From Bartonella vinsonii subsp. vinsonii (GTDB lineage Bacteria > Pseudomonadota > Alphaproteobacteria > Rhizobiales > Rhizobiaceae): 64,000 bases of DNA. The stretch is taken from NCBI RefSeq assembly GCF_902825235.1, contig NZ_CADEAJ010000001.1, positions 375,096 through 439,095 on the forward strand, given 5' to 3'. The notes beneath the pieces were generated by a model, which did no database searches, had not been told where the DNA came from, and saw only the letters and a program-made list of their open reading frames with translations. Below, in pieces: positions 38,124-49,061 of this stretch. Position 1 is the stretch's first letter, and every line of letters begins with the position of its first letter. The translations under genes were made by a program, and so were the position numbers.

Positions 38124-39532
38124 TCATAGAGCTCTTAAGGGAGCAAAAGCATAAAGGTGTTGTTTTGACCCACAAGAAAGCGGGGCGTGTGTCCGAAAAA
38201 AATGTTCCCGGATTAGCTGTTCGGCAATTGTGTGTTCGTCTTTTAGGAGCTGTGCTTGATAAGCATGCGTCTCTTTCTGGTTTAACGGATAATGAACATG
38301 GACATCCACAATATTTAGGACTTTCACATCGAGATCGCTCATTGTGCCGAGCCATTTTGGGTGCGGCATTGCGTCATCGGGGGCAGATTATAGCTGCTTT
38401 ATCACGCTTTTTAAAGCGGCCTTTACCCTCTCAGGCACTTTCACTTCAGCATCTTTTGCATGTTGGTGTGGCACAAATTCTTTACCTTGATGTCCCTGAT
38501 CATGCTGCTATTGATTTAGCTGTGCGTGTGGCTAAATTTGATCCTCGAATGCATCGTTTTTCAGGGGTGGTGAATGCTCTTTTACGAAATGTTGCACGTG
38601 AGGCAGACTTTTTACGTCAACAAGTGCCTACCATTGAAGGGGTACCGGCGTGGTTTGGACAGCTTTTGGTTTCAACTTATGGAAAAGAAAAAGCTGATCA
38701 AATTGTGGCCATTCAAAGTGTTGAGCCTCCTCTCGATTTGACAGTTAAATCCGATAGTGTTGGATGGGCTAAACGGCTTGGGGGTGTTGTTTTGCCCAAT
38801 GGTTCCATTCGATTAAGTGCTTTGGATTGTTCTGTTACCGATTTAGCGGGTTATACAGAGGGGGCTTGGTGGGTTCAAGATTTTGCTGCGGCGTTGCCTG
38901 CTTGTTTACTTGGCAATATACGGGGTAAAAAGGTTGCTGATCTTTGTGCAAGCCCTGGGGGAAAAACAGCACAATTGGCTTTGCAAGGAGCTGATGTGAC
39001 AGCAGTTGATCTCTCTGCTAATCGGGTAGCGCGTTTAAAAGCAAATATGGAGCGGCTTCATTTTTCAGTTGATATTTGGCAAGGGGATGTAAGAAATTTT
39101 CAACCCAAACAGCTTTTTGATGCTGTTCTTCTTGATGCTCCTTGTTCTTCTACAGGAACAATACGTCGTCATCCGGATATTTTATGGACGAAATCAATGG
39201 ACGATATCGCCAAGTTAGCGGCGTTGCAATATGATTTGCTTGCGGCGGCAATTACTTTGGTGAAAAAGGGGGGGCTTATTGTTTTTTCCAATTGTTCCCT
39301 AGCAAGGGAAGAAGGTGAAGATCTCATTGAGAAAATTTTATCAGAACGTGATGATGTTGTTTTAGAGCCTATTAGCAGGGAAGAAATGGGCGCACTGACG
39401 CATTTGCTTTCTGTTAAAGGGACTTTGCGAACAACGCCTGCTGATTTTTGCCCTCAAAGTTTTAATGCCGAGAATAATCTGTTTTTAGGAATGGATGGTT
39501 TTTTTGCAGCGCGCCTGCGGAAAGTGACTTAA
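38120..39532 (+). CDS. rsmB: 16S rRNA m5C967 methyltransferase
   Basis: A 470-residue (from TTG 38120) RsmB/NOL1-type RNA methyltransferase. The N-terminal NusB-like RNA-binding region is followed by the SAM domain: [18 protein letters not shown] (motif I), the DAPCSS motif with the first Cys, and [11 protein letters not shown] with the catalytic Cys. The start is uncertain: TTG 38120 overlaps the htpX stop, and TTG 38165 with AAGG upstream is an alternative. It is followed 46 bases on by a heparinase-family gene. Confidence 0.88.
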   Translation: MIIELLREQKHKGVVLTHKKAGRVSEKNVPGLAVRQLCVRLLGAVLDKHASLSGLTDNEHGHPQYLGLSHRDRSLCRAILGAALRHRGQIIAALSRFLKRPLPSQALSLQHLLHVGVAQILYLDVPDHAAIDLAVRVAKFDPRMHRFSGVVNALLRNVAREADFLRQQVPTIEGVPAWFGQLLVSTYGKEKADQIVAIQSVEPPLDLTVKSDSVGWAKRLGGVVLPNGSIRLSALDCSVTDLAGYTEGAWWVQDFAAALPACLLGNIRGKKVADLCASPGGKTAQLALQGADVTAVDLSANRVARLKANMERLHFSVDIWQGDVRNFQPKQLFDAVLLDAPCSSTGTIRRHPDILWTKSMDDIAKLAALQYDLLAAAITLVKKGGLIVFSNCSLAREEGEDLIEKILSERDDVVLEPISREEMGALTHLLSVKGTLRTTPADFCPQSFNAENNLFLGMDGFFAARLRKVT

Positions 39533-39578
39533 TTAACGGTTCATTTACTAAAATGGCTGAAATTGTCCACGATTCGGT

Positions 39579-41294
39579 ATGTACGGAGATGAGATTGTGG
39601 CGATTGCGTTAAAAGGTCCTCAGACAAAGGCGTCGGACTTTGTGTATATGATACACCAATTTATACGGCGTTTATCGGTTGGTCCTCTGTTTCGTTGGCG
39701 ATTTTCAGGATTTCGTCCCCATAAGATTTTAGCGCATCCCATTGATTTGCATTTAGCGAATCCAACGCTGGCACATGAATTTTATCACGGTCGTTTTGCT
39801 TTTGCTGGTCATGTTGTTCACGCTGGTGCGGTTTCGCCTTTTGCATTGGTTCCACCAACGCCGGAATGGGAGGCGGCTCTTCATGATTTTCATTGGTTGA
39901 GACATATGGCGGCAGCAGAGAGTGATTTAGCTGTAGCACATGCACGTTCTCTCTTAGAAGATTGGCTTGACCATGGTGGCAAAAAAGTTAAGGGGCTCGC
40001 TTGGAGTGCTCCGGTTGTGGCGCGGCGTTTAATGTCGTGGATTTGCCATTCGAAAATGTTGTTGCAAGGGGCAAGTGAGCGGTTTGAAAAACGCTTTTTA
40101 CGCGCACTTGGTTTTCAATTTCGTTATTTGCGCATAACGATTTATAGTATGGAAAACAATGAACAACGTTTACAAGCTGCTGTTGCTTTGACATTTGCCT
40201 CTCTTGCTTTGCCTGTTTCTGCAGCAATGAAAAAGAAAGTGCAGACCTTTCTTGTAGAGGAACTTTCGTGCCAGATCTTGGTTGATGGTGGTCATATTTC
40301 ACGCAGTCCAGCCATCTTACTCGACTTGTTATCGGATTTATTGTCTTTACGTCATCTTTTTGTACATAGTTATGAAAAAGCACCACGTATCCTCATTGAT
40401 TCTGTTGAGCGTATGTTGCCAGCTTTACGGTTTTTTATTCATGAGGACCAAACATTGGCGCATTTTAATGGGGTTGGGCCACTGGTTTCTGAACGCTTAT
40501 CGACAGTTTTAGAGCTTGATGAAACAGCGGGACATCCTTTTAGTTATGCACGTTATTCAGGGTTTCAGCGTTTACAAGCCAATCAAACGACAGTGCTTGC
40601 TGATACAGGAAAATTTCCACCACGCTCTGTTGCACAACATGCTGGGTCGGGGTGTTTGTCTTTTGAAATGTCTTCACGAGGAAACCGCTTTATTATTAAT
40701 ACGGGTGTTAATCCTTATGGACGTGAGGAATATCGACATTTAGGACGTGTCACCGCAGCACATTCAACGGCAACACTTAATGATTGTTCGGTGGGCGTTT
40801 TTCATAAAAAAAGGAAACAGGGTGCTTCACTTTTGTTTGATGGACCGACGGATGTTAAAGTACGCCGTATAGAGGATTCAGAGAAAACCGGTTTTATTGC
40901 AAGCCATGATGGCTATGTGCAAGCTTTTAATCTTGTTCATGAGCGTGGTCTTATTTTAGCAACAAATGGAAAAATGATCGAGGGTTTTGATCGCTTTTTT
41001 ATGCCGCTCAAGGGGTTTTCAAAAAGACATAAGACTGATCAAAATGAACAGAATAATGTTGCTGTTCGGTTTCATCTTCATCCGCAAATTGAAGTTAACT
41101 ATGATGGAAACGGCGTATGTTTAGCTGCTAAAGGCGGACAGGAGTGGTATTTTATATCACCTGACGCTGATATTTTTCTTGAAGATTCAATTGATTTTGC
41201 TGAACTTACTGGTCCACAACGCACACAACAAATTGTTTTGTATTTTCGTCCTGCATTCCAAGAAAAAGTTCGTTGGCGTTTTACATGTCGTTAA
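39579..41294 (+). CDS. Heparinase II/III family protein
   Basis: A 571-residue protein with the alpha/alpha toroid N-terminal half and the C-terminal beta-sandwich Heparinase_II/III domain (HSTATLNDCSVGVF, and RGLILATNGKMIEGFDRFF). Rhizobial and Brucella genomes carry this gene between rsmB and purH, as here. It is presumed to act on a uronic-acid or cell envelope polysaccharide, but no substrate is known. The start may be ATG 39579 or GTG 39597, the latter with GGAG ten bases upstream. Confidence 0.85.
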   Translation: MYGDEIVAIALKGPQTKASDFVYMIHQFIRRLSVGPLFRWRFSGFRPHKILAHPIDLHLANPTLAHEFYHGRFAFAGHVVHAGAVSPFALVPPTPEWEAALHDFHWLRHMAAAESDLAVAHARSLLEDWLDHGGKKVKGLAWSAPVVARRLMSWICHSKMLLQGASERFEKRFLRALGFQFRYLRITIYSMENNEQRLQAAVALTFASLALPVSAAMKKKVQTFLVEELSCQILVDGGHISRSPAILLDLLSDLLSLRHLFVHSYEKAPRILIDSVERMLPALRFFIHEDQTLAHFNGVGPLVSERLSTVLELDETAGHPFSYARYSGFQRLQANQTTVLADTGKFPPRSVAQHAGSGCLSFEMSSRGNRFIINTGVNPYGREEYRHLGRVTAAHSTATLNDCSVGVFHKKRKQGASLLFDGPTDVKVRRIEDSEKTGFIASHDGYVQAFNLVHERGLILATNGKMIEGFDRFFMPLKGFSKRHKTDQNEQNNVAVRFHLHPQIEVNYDGNGVCLAAKGGQEWYFISPDADIFLEDSIDFAELTGPQRTQQIVLYFRPAFQEKVRWRFTCR

Positions 41295-41460
41295 TGAAAA
41301 CAATGGTGGGATTCTTTACACGAATAAAAATAACGTCACTCTTTGTGCGTTAAAAAAGATATTCTCTTCTTTCAGTGTATTTTGATAAAGGCATGTGCTA
41401 TAAAATGCGTAGGCGCGTTTTTCTCAAATTGTCACCGTTTTTATTTTTAGGATTTCTCTT

Positions 41461-43077
41461 ATGGGTATTGTTGCAAAAAATTTTCCCGTACCTGATCTTC
41501 ATCGGGTTCGTCGTGTTCTTCTTTCCGTATCGGATAAAACAGGTTTGGTTACATTTGCACAAGCGCTTCATGCTTATGGTGTTGAATTGATTTCAACAGG
41601 AGGAACAGCTAAAGCCCTAATGGCAGCTGGTTTGGCTGTCAAAGATGTTGCTGAAATTACAGGATTTCCGGAAATAATGGATGGGCGTGTTAAAACACTT
41701 CATCCTTTGATTCATGGAGCTCTCTTAGGTGTAAGACAGGATCCTAGCCATGCCGCTGCTATGGAAAAGCATGGTATCCATGGAATCGATCTTCTGGTGG
41801 TCAATCTTTATCCTTTTGAAGAAACTTCTCAATCTGGAGCCGATGGACAAACAATACTGGAAAATATTGATATTGGTGGACCGGCAATGATTCGCGCGGC
41901 AGCAAAAAATCATGCTTATACGGGTGTTGTTACAGCGGTGCGTGATTATGATGTGGTTCTTGCTGAATTAAAAAAGCATGATGGCTGTTTAAGCTTATCT
42001 ATGCGACGTCAGTTAGCAATGCGTGCTTATGCACACACAGCTGCTTATGATACAGCGATAGCGGCATGGTTCGCACAGGATTTAAAAGTTGAAACCCCAG
42101 AGTGGCAAAGTTTTTCTGGTCATCTTGAAAGCGTTATGCGTTATGGGGAAAATCCGCATCAACGGGCAGCATTTTATCGCAGTCGTGAAAAACGTTTTGG
42201 CGTTGCAACAGCGAAACTTTTGCAAGGCAAAGAACTCTCTTATAACAATATGAATGATACAGATGCGGCATTTGAACTTGTAGCAGAATTTGATCCTCAA
42301 AAGACTGCTGCTGTTGCTCTTATTAAACATGCAAACCCTTGTGGTGTTGCAGAAGGACAAAGTTTGAAAGAGGCTTATTTGAAAGCTCTTCTGTGTGATA
42401 ATGTCTCGGCGTTTGGTGGAATTGTTGCGTTAAATCAAACCCTTGATGAAGAATGTGCAGAAGAGATTGTAAAGATTTTCACGGAAGTTATTATTTCTCC
42501 TGATGCAACAATGGCGGCACGTGAGGTTATTGCGAGGAAGAAAAACCTTCGTTTGTTGGTAACAGGGGGTGTGCCTAATCCACGTTGTGAAGGACTTATT
42601 GCTAAAACGCTTGCCGGCGGCATGTTAGTACAGTCGCGTGATAATATGGTGGTTGATGATCTCAAACTGCAAGTGGTGACAAAGCGAGCACCAACTCCAG
42701 AGGAAATGCGTGATCTTCAATTTGCTTTTCGGGTGGTGAAACACGTGAAATCAAATGCTATTGTTTATGCAAAAAATAGCGCAACTGTTGGAATTGGTGC
42801 CGGCCAAATGAGCCGTGTTGATTCTGCGAACATTGCTGCGCGTAAAGCTGAAGAAAGTGCTCAAAGAGCAGGCTTAACAGAATCTCCGGCAAAAGGGTCT
42901 GTGGTTGCATCAGATGCATTTTTTCCTTTTGCAGATGGTCTCTTGGCAGCGGTTGAAGCTGGTGCAACAGCGGTTATTCAACCGGGTGGATCAATGCGTG
43001 ATGAAGAAGTTATTGCAGAAGCTGATGCACATGATTTAGCCATGGTTTTTACAGGTGTGCGGCATTTTCGCCATTAA
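41461..43077 (+). CDS. purH: Bifunctional AICAR transformylase/IMP cyclohydrolase
   Basis: A 538-residue PurH, doing the last two steps of purine synthesis. The N-terminal IMP cyclohydrolase (MGS-like) half has SVSDKTGL and [10 protein letters not shown]; the C-terminal transformylase half has the KHANPCGVA and [10 protein letters not shown] motifs. Length and all key motifs fit the family. It is downstream of the heparinase-family gene, as in other rhizobia. Confidence 0.97.
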   Translation: MGIVAKNFPVPDLHRVRRVLLSVSDKTGLVTFAQALHAYGVELISTGGTAKALMAAGLAVKDVAEITGFPEIMDGRVKTLHPLIHGALLGVRQDPSHAAAMEKHGIHGIDLLVVNLYPFEETSQSGADGQTILENIDIGGPAMIRAAAKNHAYTGVVTAVRDYDVVLAELKKHDGCLSLSMRRQLAMRAYAHTAAYDTAIAAWFAQDLKVETPEWQSFSGHLESVMRYGENPHQRAAFYRSREKRFGVATAKLLQGKELSYNNMNDTDAAFELVAEFDPQKTAAVALIKHANPCGVAEGQSLKEAYLKALLCDNVSAFGGIVALNQTLDEECAEEIVKIFTEVIISPDATMAAREVIARKKNLRLLVTGGVPNPRCEGLIAKTLAGGMLVQSRDNMVVDDLKLQVVTKRAPTPEEMRDLQFAFRVVKHVKSNAIVYAKNSATVGIGAGQMSRVDSANIAARKAEESAQRAGLTESPAKGSVVASDAFFPFADGLLAAVEAGATAVIQPGGSMRDEEVIAEADAHDLAMVFTGVRHFRH

Positions 43078-43222
43078 TATTTTGCATTTTGCTTCTTTTG
43101 AATGAGAAAAGTTTCTCATGTGGTAAACGCATATCTGTTATGTAGTTATAGCACGACTCTTTTTTGTAATTTGCTCTACATTATATCCTAGTGAGGACCA
43201 AATGAGGTTTGGGGTAAAAAGT

Positions 43223-43375
43223 ATGAGTATTCTACGTTCTTATAGTAATTGGCGCCGTTATCGGCGGACAGTTAAGGCGTTGAGCCATCTTTCAACAGAT
43301 GAGCTGAATGATCTTGGCATTTACCGTGGTGATATTAATTCAATTGCGCGGTATTATTCCCGTAGGTCTTTTTAA
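43223..43375 (+). CDS. DUF1127 small protein
   Basis: A 50-residue basic protein in which the whole sequence matches the DUF1127 pattern: NWRRYRRTV, LSTDELNDLGIYRGDI and a C-terminal ARYYSRR. Members bind RNA or modulate phosphate and carbon metabolism in some alphaproteobacteria; function here is not known. ATG 43223 follows GGGG by nine bases; an in-frame ATG at 43202 (GAGGA four bases before) would add seven residues. Confidence 0.85.
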   Translation: MSILRSYSNWRRYRRTVKALSHLSTDELNDLGIYRGDINSIARYYSRRSF

Positions 43376-43505
43376 AATTTGCTTTCTCAATTTTTTTGTG
43401 AGAGCATTTGAGAGGCACCTTTGTGAGAGGAGGGGGAGAGCTTGTCGTTGGGCATTTTTTCTTCATTTTGGGTATATTTAAAACAGCACCTGTAAGAAGG
43501 CACTT

Positions 43506-43616
43506 ATGTGTTTGAGTTGTGTTCGCGCGCCCTTTTTTGAAAAAGTAAAGGAAGGGGCGTGTGAAGTTTTTAACACAACGGAAGATTATATTTGTTGTAA
43601 ACTGCGTGCTTCTTAA
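43506..43616 (+). CDS. Hypothetical 36-residue Cys-containing peptide
   Basis: An ATG with AAGAAGG five bases upstream opens a 36-codon frame rich in cysteine (CLSCV near the start, ICC near the end). No family is recognised, and a frame this short may be chance. It lies in the otherwise empty 298 bases between DUF1127 and the SURF1 gene. Confidence 0.2.
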   Translation: MCLSCVRAPFFEKVKEGACEVFNTTEDYICCKLRAS

Positions 43617-43674
43617 AGAAAAGTCACTTAACTACACATGTTTCATGAGGCGGGGATTTTGTCTTGTATCTGTT

Positions 43675-44460
43675 TTAGCTTTTTTGTCGTAGCAGGAAAA
43701 GAGAGCCCCCTAGGACACCAGCAGCTAAAGTAAACCACGTAAGAGCATAGACAAGGTGATTGTTTCGAAAGTGTACAACAGTTAAGCCAGCAATCGGTAA
43801 GTTTTTTTGCGGAGCTGTTTTTTTCCCAGCGTCAATAAAATAAGGGGCAACACTGGATAGCCTAAGTCTTTGTGCCATAGCAGGAAGATCGCGTGTATAC
43901 CACAAATTGGTATCCGGATTGTTTTTGCGTGGAAAAAATCCATTTTTTTCGCTCATCCGTAACAAACCTATAACCGTGGTTTGCTCCGTGTTTTTAGCAG
44001 AATATTGTTGAGGAGTGGCACCGGTGTGTGATTGCTCTGCGTTTTGAAAGTCATGGCGTGCATCCATGGGAATAAAACCACGATTCACAAAGGTTAGTGT
44101 GTTGTCAGCTGTTTGTAGAGGGGTTAAAACCCAGTAGCCCGTGGTATCTTGAGTAACAGCAGTGACAAAAATATTTTTATCTGTCAAAAATTTTCCTGTA
44201 ATGATGACAGGTCGGTATTCATCTTTCTCAAAAGTAACTTGCTTCCATTGATTTTGCGGTGGTGCTTTTATGGGAGGTAAATGAACACGCTGATGAGCGC
44301 TGGTAATAAGATTTGTTTTCCAGTTTAAGCGTTGTATTTGCCATACACCCAGTGCACTAAAGAGAAGAAAAAAACACGTACATAAAATACCAAACAGAAG
44401 TGAAGATAAACGGCTCTGTTTTTGTTGAAGCTCTGTCATGGAGGGGACGGTTTTGCTCAT
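43675..44460 (-). CDS. SURF1-family cytochrome oxidase biogenesis protein
   Basis: A 261-residue protein with two membrane helices, at about residues 20-40 and 232-255, framing a periplasmic domain. Family motifs are LGVWQIQRL near the first helix, the GKFLTDKNIFV/GYWVLTPL stretch, and the NRGFIP block. Shy1/SURF1 proteins aid heme insertion into cytochrome oxidase. It stands apart from oxidase genes in this window. Confidence 0.88.
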   Translation of the reverse strand: MSKTVPSMTELQQKQSRLSSLLFGILCTCFFLLFSALGVWQIQRLNWKTNLITSAHQRVHLPPIKAPPQNQWKQVTFEKDEYRPVIITGKFLTDKNIFVTAVTQDTTGYWVLTPLQTADNTLTFVNRGFIPMDARHDFQNAEQSHTGATPQQYSAKNTEQTTVIGLLRMSEKNGFFPRKNNPDTNLWYTRDLPAMAQRLRLSSVAPYFIDAGKKTAPQKNLPIAGLTVVHFRNNHLVYALTWFTLAAGVLGGSLFLLRQKS

Positions 44461-44734
44461 GATTAACGCTCCCTTTTAGAATACTCATATTCTTTTAGCA
44501 CGGTTGCGCGTGAAAAAAAATATTTTCTACACCTTATCATGGGCAATGGTGCAAAATTAGTGAACAGGAGATGCAAAAGGCTTTATAAAAGACTTGACCT
44601 TTTGTTATCGAAACCCTATTAAAAACACAACTTCTCAATAATGCTGTTCAAGGGAGTGTTGTACGCTTTTTGCATTTATTCTGTTTTTCGGCTGTTGAGA
44701 TTGAAGAGTTTCTTAGAGTTTAAAGGTGAAGTTT

Positions 44735-45040
44735 ATGTCTCGTGCCTGCGAATTGACAGGGAAAACTGTTCTTTATGGTAATAATGTGAGCCATGCGAAC
44801 AATAAAACCCGTCGTCGTTTTTTACCAAATCTTTGTAATGTAACACTGATTTCTGAAGTGTTACAGCAAAGTTATCGCTTGCGCGTTTCGGCAAGTGCTT
44901 TGCGTTCTGTTGAGCATCGCGGTGGCCTTGATAGCTTTTTGATCAAAGCTGATGATAAAGAATTGTCGCAACGTGCGCGTTTGTTAAAACGCCAAATTAT
45001 TAAGAAAAAAGCTGAACATGCAGCTGAGAAAGCAGCCTAA
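44735..45040 (+). CDS. rpmB: 50S ribosomal protein L28
   Basis: A 101-residue L28 with the family start [35 protein letters not shown] 44735 is preferred because AAAGG lies eight bases upstream and the family starts there; a GTG three codons before is less likely. It has a basic C-terminal helix rich in lysine and alanine. Confidence 0.95.
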   Translation: MSRACELTGKTVLYGNNVSHANNKTRRRFLPNLCNVTLISEVLQQSYRLRVSASALRSVEHRGGLDSFLIKADDKELSQRARLLKRQIIKKKAEHAAEKAA

Positions 45041-45052
45041 TTCTTTTTTTTA

Positions 45053-45084
45053 TTGACAGAGTTAGATTAACTTCTCCTTATACT
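45053..45084 (+). promoter_or_regulatory. Candidate promoter for the queuosine-precursor transporter gene
   Basis: TTGACA (45053-45058) and TATACT (45079-45084) are near-consensus, but the 20-base spacer is longer than usual. Transcription would start near 45091 and give a leader of about 70 bases that contains the candidate preQ1 motif. Confidence 0.35.
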
Positions 45085-45131
45085 AGGGGTGCGTTGTTTT
45101 TTGGCTTTTTACTGATTTCATCGCTGTATTT

Positions 45132-45163
45132 TATTGGTTCCATATCCCAGGTTAAAAAAAATG
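45132..45163 (+). promoter_or_regulatory. Candidate preQ1-I riboswitch
   Basis: A short stem TTGG/CCAG (45134-45137 with 45147-45150) encloses a loop starting TTC; a C (45146) stands right before the 3' stem arm, where the ligand-pairing C lies in known preQ1-I aptamers. It is followed by GTT and a run of eight A. The loop bases CAT (45141-45143) can pair with the ATG start (45161-45163), giving the pseudoknot. The stem is only four pairs and the loop shorter than usual, so the call is tentative; the downstream gene is the right kind. Confidence 0.4.
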
Positions 45164-45847
45164 TCTTCAGCGCCCGGTCTTTTATTCCCACAGCAAGAGA
45201 GAAACTTTATTGCTTTCTCGATCTTTGCAATGTGCCTTACTGTGACCGCTTCTAATATTTTGGTTCAGTACCCTGTCTATTGGTTTGATTTGAATGAATT
45301 GTTGACCTACGGTGCTTTTACTTATCCGATTGCTTTTCTGATCAATGATTTGACCAATCGTTTTTATGGCCCTGCAGCAGCGCGGCGTGTGGTTTATGCT
45401 GGTTTTTGTTCTGGTGTTTGTGTTTCTTGGATTTTGGCAACACCGCGGCTTGCAATTGCTTCTAGCTTAGCATTCTTATCTGGACAACTTCTCGATATTG
45501 TTGTTTTTACTCCTTTGCGGCGTAAAGCATGGTGGATAGCGCCTTTAGCAGCAGCGTTGGTTGGTTCAGCACTGGATACGGTTTTATTTTTTTCTCTTGC
45601 TTTTTGTGGCCTTTTTACCTTTATCGATCAGATGACAGGTTATGCGAATAGTTCGCTCTTTGGAAGTGTGATTTTCTTCGAACTTGAGATTCCAGTTTGG
45701 CTCTCACTTGCTTTTGGTGATTTTTCAGTAAAGGTTATTATGAGTTTTTTGATGCTCATCCCTTATGGAACAATTCTGAAAACTATGAGACGTCCTCTTT
45801 ATAAAAGTCATGCAAAAGATAAATCCTCCTTTGTGGGAAGCGAGTGA
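45161..45847 (+). CDS. Queuosine precursor transporter (YhhQ/VUT family)
   Basis: A 228-residue protein with six hydrophobic segments of the COG1738 family, which imports preQ1/preQ0 or queuine. Typical motifs are ASNILVQYP, a conserved FPIAFLINDLTNRFYG-like block (here YPIAFLINDLTNRFYG) and GSALDTVLFF. ATG 45161 fits family start; longer in-frame starts upstream overlap the candidate riboswitch. Bartonella is known to rely on salvage of queuosine precursors, having transporter and TGT but no full pathway (from memory of published work on B. henselae). Confidence 0.85.
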   Translation: MSSAPGLLFPQQERNFIAFSIFAMCLTVTASNILVQYPVYWFDLNELLTYGAFTYPIAFLINDLTNRFYGPAAARRVVYAGFCSGVCVSWILATPRLAIASSLAFLSGQLLDIVVFTPLRRKAWWIAPLAAALVGSALDTVLFFSLAFCGLFTFIDQMTGYANSSLFGSVIFFELEIPVWLSLAFGDFSVKVIMSFLMLIPYGTILKTMRRPLYKSHAKDKSSFVGSE

Positions 45848-45978
45848 GAATCTTTATCTTTTTATTTTTGCAGATGAAAAGATTGCATGTTGTGTCTTTG
45901 TGAAAGCAGCATTTTAGAGCCATGTTCGGAGATATTTTCGATAGCTGTCTTCAATGTCTAAACATGATTTTAGGCTCT

Positions 45979-47877
45979 TCATTGAGAAGATTTTTTATTG
46001 CTAAAGAGCGTTTCTAATTGTTTTGTTATAGCATTGCCAAGCTCTTCGGCATTCATAATTGTGACAGCCCGTTGATAATAGCGTGTGACATCATGACCAA
46101 TGCCAATGGCAATGAGTTCTATGGGAGAATGGGTCTGGATTTCTCGAATCACTGCGCGTAAATGTTTTTCCAGATAATTGCTGGAATTTACCGATAATGT
46201 TGAATCATCAACAGGGGCTCCATCAGAAATGACCATGAGAATGCGGCGTTGTGCATGCTGTGATAAAAGGCGTTGATGCGCCCAAATCAATGCTTCACCA
46301 TCGATATTTTCTTTTAGCAACCCTTCCTGCATCATTAAACCTAAATTGCGCCGTGCTCGACGCCATGGGGTATCTGCACTTTTATAGATGATATGGCATA
46401 AATCATTGAGGCGCCCTGGATTATGAGGTTTGTTTTGGCTAAGCCACTGTTCGCGTGATTTCCCGCCTTTCCAAGTTTTTGTGGTAAAGCCTAAAATTTC
46501 AACTTTGACACCACAGCGCTCAAGAGTTTGGGCTAAAATATCTGCACAACTTGCTGCAACAGTAATGGGGCGTCCACGCATTGATCCCGAATTATCAATG
46601 AGGAGTGAAACAACCGTGTCACGAAATTGGGTGTTGCTTTCCATTTTGAAAGAAAGTGGCTGCATGGGATCAATGATAAGGCGGGGGAGCCGCGCTGTAT
46701 CAAGATATCCTTCCTCAAGGTCAAAATTCCAATTGCGGTTTTGTTGTGCCATAAGGCGGCGTTGTAAGCGATTTGCTAAGCGCCCAACAATGTTTTGGAG
46801 ATGATTGATTTGCTTATCAAGATAATGGCGTAGGTGATCCAATTCGCTTTCAGAACAAAAATCTGTCGCTTCCAAAACTTCGTCAAACTGTCGGGTGAAA
46901 ACTTTATAATCGTTGAGCTTTTCCATTTGTTCTGAAATGGCAAAAAGACGTTTGGATTGGCTCGATTTTTCTTGCCAAGGTCTTCGGTTTTGTTCTTCGT
47001 CAGTTTTATCATTGTCATTTGATTGTGTTGCTTGCGTTTTTCCTTCGTCTTGTGCATCGTTTTCATGTTCTGTTGTTGTTTGTTCGTCACTTTGTGTTTT
47101 TTTTTCGTTATTGCTTTCTTCTTCTGATTGATTTTGAGGTTCTCCCTCGTTTTTTAATGTTTTATTGTTTTCGCTGTCGGAGGTTTCTTCTCGTTGGGCT
47201 GACATTTTTAAGGCAAAAAGCATTTGACGAACAATGCGTGCAAAAGCGTGTTGGTTGTGAATATGATGTGTCAATTCGTTTAGTTCTGCTGCGGCTTTTT
47301 GTTCGATTTCTTGACGCCATAACTCTAAGACAGGTCCAGATTCTTTGGGGGGAGGGCGTTTTGTTATTTTTTCACGCAATAAAAGCGCAATGGCTTCTTG
47401 GATGGGGGCTTCACTTTGGCTACTGATCTTTTGATAATGCGCTCTTTGATATTTATCAGCAAGCATTTCATCAAGATTTTGTGCAATTCCCTCCATGGCT
47501 AAAGTGCCGATTGCTTCAACCCGTGTTTGCTCCAGAGCATCAAAGACAGCACGTGCTTCTGATTCTTGTGGAGCAAATTGTGCGTGAATGCGATTATCAT
47601 GCCATGCTGTGCGCAGAGCCATGGAATCACCTAATCCGCGCGTAATCGTTATATCTTTATCTGTTGCTTGTTGGGGTAATTCCGGTAAACGCGCATCATT
47701 TTTGCTTAAAGATGGTCTGTTATGACTGAAGGAAACTTCAAGGTTTGGTGTAGCAGCAATGGCGCGCATACATGAGGAAAGTGCTTTTTTGAAAGCGGCA
47801 GTATTAAGAGTATTATTGGGAGAATTATTTACGAGATTTTTGCTATTGTCGCCAGCTTCGGTCGTCATGATTGACAT
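45979..47877 (-). CDS. cobT: Cobaltochelatase subunit CobT
   Basis: A 632-residue protein with N-terminal helical domain, a long acidic/glutamine-rich middle (about residues 210-300) and a C-terminal von Willebrand A domain with MIDAS motif DNSGSMRG. CobS and CobT form a AAA-driven chaperone that in aerobic cobalamin synthesis pairs with CobN to insert cobalt. Start is ATG 47877 or the nearby ATG at 47868. cobS precedes it by five bases. No other cobalamin gene is in the window. Confidence 0.9.
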   Translation of the reverse strand: MSIMTTEAGDNSKNLVNNSPNNTLNTAAFKKALSSCMRAIAATPNLEVSFSHNRPSLSKNDARLPELPQQATDKDITITRGLGDSMALRTAWHDNRIHAQFAPQESEARAVFDALEQTRVEAIGTLAMEGIAQNLDEMLADKYQRAHYQKISSQSEAPIQEAIALLLREKITKRPPPKESGPVLELWRQEIEQKAAAELNELTHHIHNQHAFARIVRQMLFALKMSAQREETSDSENNKTLKNEGEPQNQSEEESNNEKKTQSDEQTTTEHENDAQDEGKTQATQSNDNDKTDEEQNRRPWQEKSSQSKRLFAISEQMEKLNDYKVFTRQFDEVLEATDFCSESELDHLRHYLDKQINHLQNIVGRLANRLQRRLMAQQNRNWNFDLEEGYLDTARLPRLIIDPMQPLSFKMESNTQFRDTVVSLLIDNSGSMRGRPITVAASCADILAQTLERCGVKVEILGFTTKTWKGGKSREQWLSQNKPHNPGRLNDLCHIIYKSADTPWRRARRNLGLMMQEGLLKENIDGEALIWAHQRLLSQHAQRRILMVISDGAPVDDSTLSVNSSNYLEKHLRAVIREIQTHSPIELIAIGIGHDVTRYYQRAVTIMNAEELGNAITKQLETLFSNKKSSQ

Positions 47878-47882
47878 ATTCC

Positions 47883-48869
47883 TTAAGGCAAAACACCATG
47901 AATGAGTGATTCAGGAAGCTCTTCTCCAAAGGCACGTTGATAAAATTCTGCAACAGTAGCACGTTCGAGTTCATCACATTTGTTGAGAAAGGTTACCCGA
48001 AAGGCAAAGCCCACATTTTGAAAAATGACCGCATTTTCTGCCCAAGTGATGACTGTACGTGGGCTCATGACGGTTGAAAGATCTCCATTAATAAAAGATT
48101 GCCGTACCATATCAGCAACATGAACCATTTGTGAAATTGTCTTTTTTCCCTCTGTTGTTTGAAAAGATTTGACCTTTGAACAAACAATATCAACCTCTTT
48201 ATCATGGGGTAAATAATTAAGTATCGTCACAATAGACCAGCGGTCCATTTGGGCTTGATTAATTTGTTGTGTACCGTGATAGAGGCCTGTTGTGTCACCA
48301 AGACCAATGGTATTTGCCGTTGCAAAAAGACGAAATGCGGGATGAGGCGTGATGACACGACTTTGGTCAAGTAAGCTTAGTCGCCCACAAGCTTCAAGGA
48401 CGCGTTGGATGACAAACATAACATCGGGACGACCGGCATCATATTCATCGAAAACGAGAGCAATATTGTTTTGATAAGCCCATGGCAATATACCCTCTTT
48501 AAATTCTGTGATTTGTAAGCCGTCTTTTAAAACAATGGCATCTTTTCCTACCAGATCAATGCGACTGACATGACTGTCGAGATTAATTCGGATACAAGGC
48601 CAATTGAGACGTGCAGCAACTTGCTCTATATGTGTTGATTTCCCTGTACCGTGATAACCAGAAACCATGACACGACGGTTAAAGGCAAAACCTGCTAAAA
48701 TTGCTAAAGTTGTTTGTTGATCAAAAAGATAATCAGGATCTCTATCGGGAACGTGGGGGCTTCTTGTGCTAAAAGCAGAAACTTTCATATCTGTATCAAT
48801 ATGAAACAGATCACGCGCACAAAGTGTGATATCAGGCACATTTTCAACTGTAAGCTTTGTTTTTGTCAT
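47883..48869 (-). CDS. cobS: Cobaltochelatase subunit CobS (AAA+ ATPase)
   Basis: A 328-residue AAA+ (MoxR-like) ATPase. Walker A is GYHGTGKST, Walker B is [11 protein letters not shown], and the sensor-1 RLFATANT is present, as is the family's N-terminal segment [15 protein letters not shown]. Start chosen at ATG 48869 because the family starts near [14 protein letters not shown]; an upstream in-frame Met would add 26 poorly conserved residues. It is followed by cobT on the minus strand. The J-domain gene and bolA upstream are the standard neighbours in rhizobia. Confidence 0.92.
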   Translation of the reverse strand: MTKTKLTVENVPDITLCARDLFHIDTDMKVSAFSTRSPHVPDRDPDYLFDQQTTLAILAGFAFNRRVMVSGYHGTGKSTHIEQVAARLNWPCIRINLDSHVSRIDLVGKDAIVLKDGLQITEFKEGILPWAYQNNIALVFDEYDAGRPDVMFVIQRVLEACGRLSLLDQSRVITPHPAFRLFATANTIGLGDTTGLYHGTQQINQAQMDRWSIVTILNYLPHDKEVDIVCSKVKSFQTTEGKKTISQMVHVADMVRQSFINGDLSTVMSPRTVITWAENAVIFQNVGFAFRVTFLNKCDELERATVAEFYQRAFGEELPESLIHGVLP

Positions 48870-49061
48870 GCTTTTTCTGGAAGGGAAAGAACGCTCTTTA
48901 TTTTTACTCTTTAAAATAACGATACAAGAGTTAGAGTACTTATGCAATGCTCTATAAGGGGAGTCTTGGATATAAAAGAATCTTTCACCAGATGTTCCCT
49001 CATCTGTTGCAAAAACAATAATGGTTCAAACGAAAAAGGCTTTTTATGAGGATGCGTTTCT

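Noticed and set aside
46995..47190. Low-complexity stretch that looked like a repeat array
   Set aside because: It encodes the acidic/glutamine-rich middle of CobT; there is no regular repeat unit, so it is not a CRISPR or tandem array.
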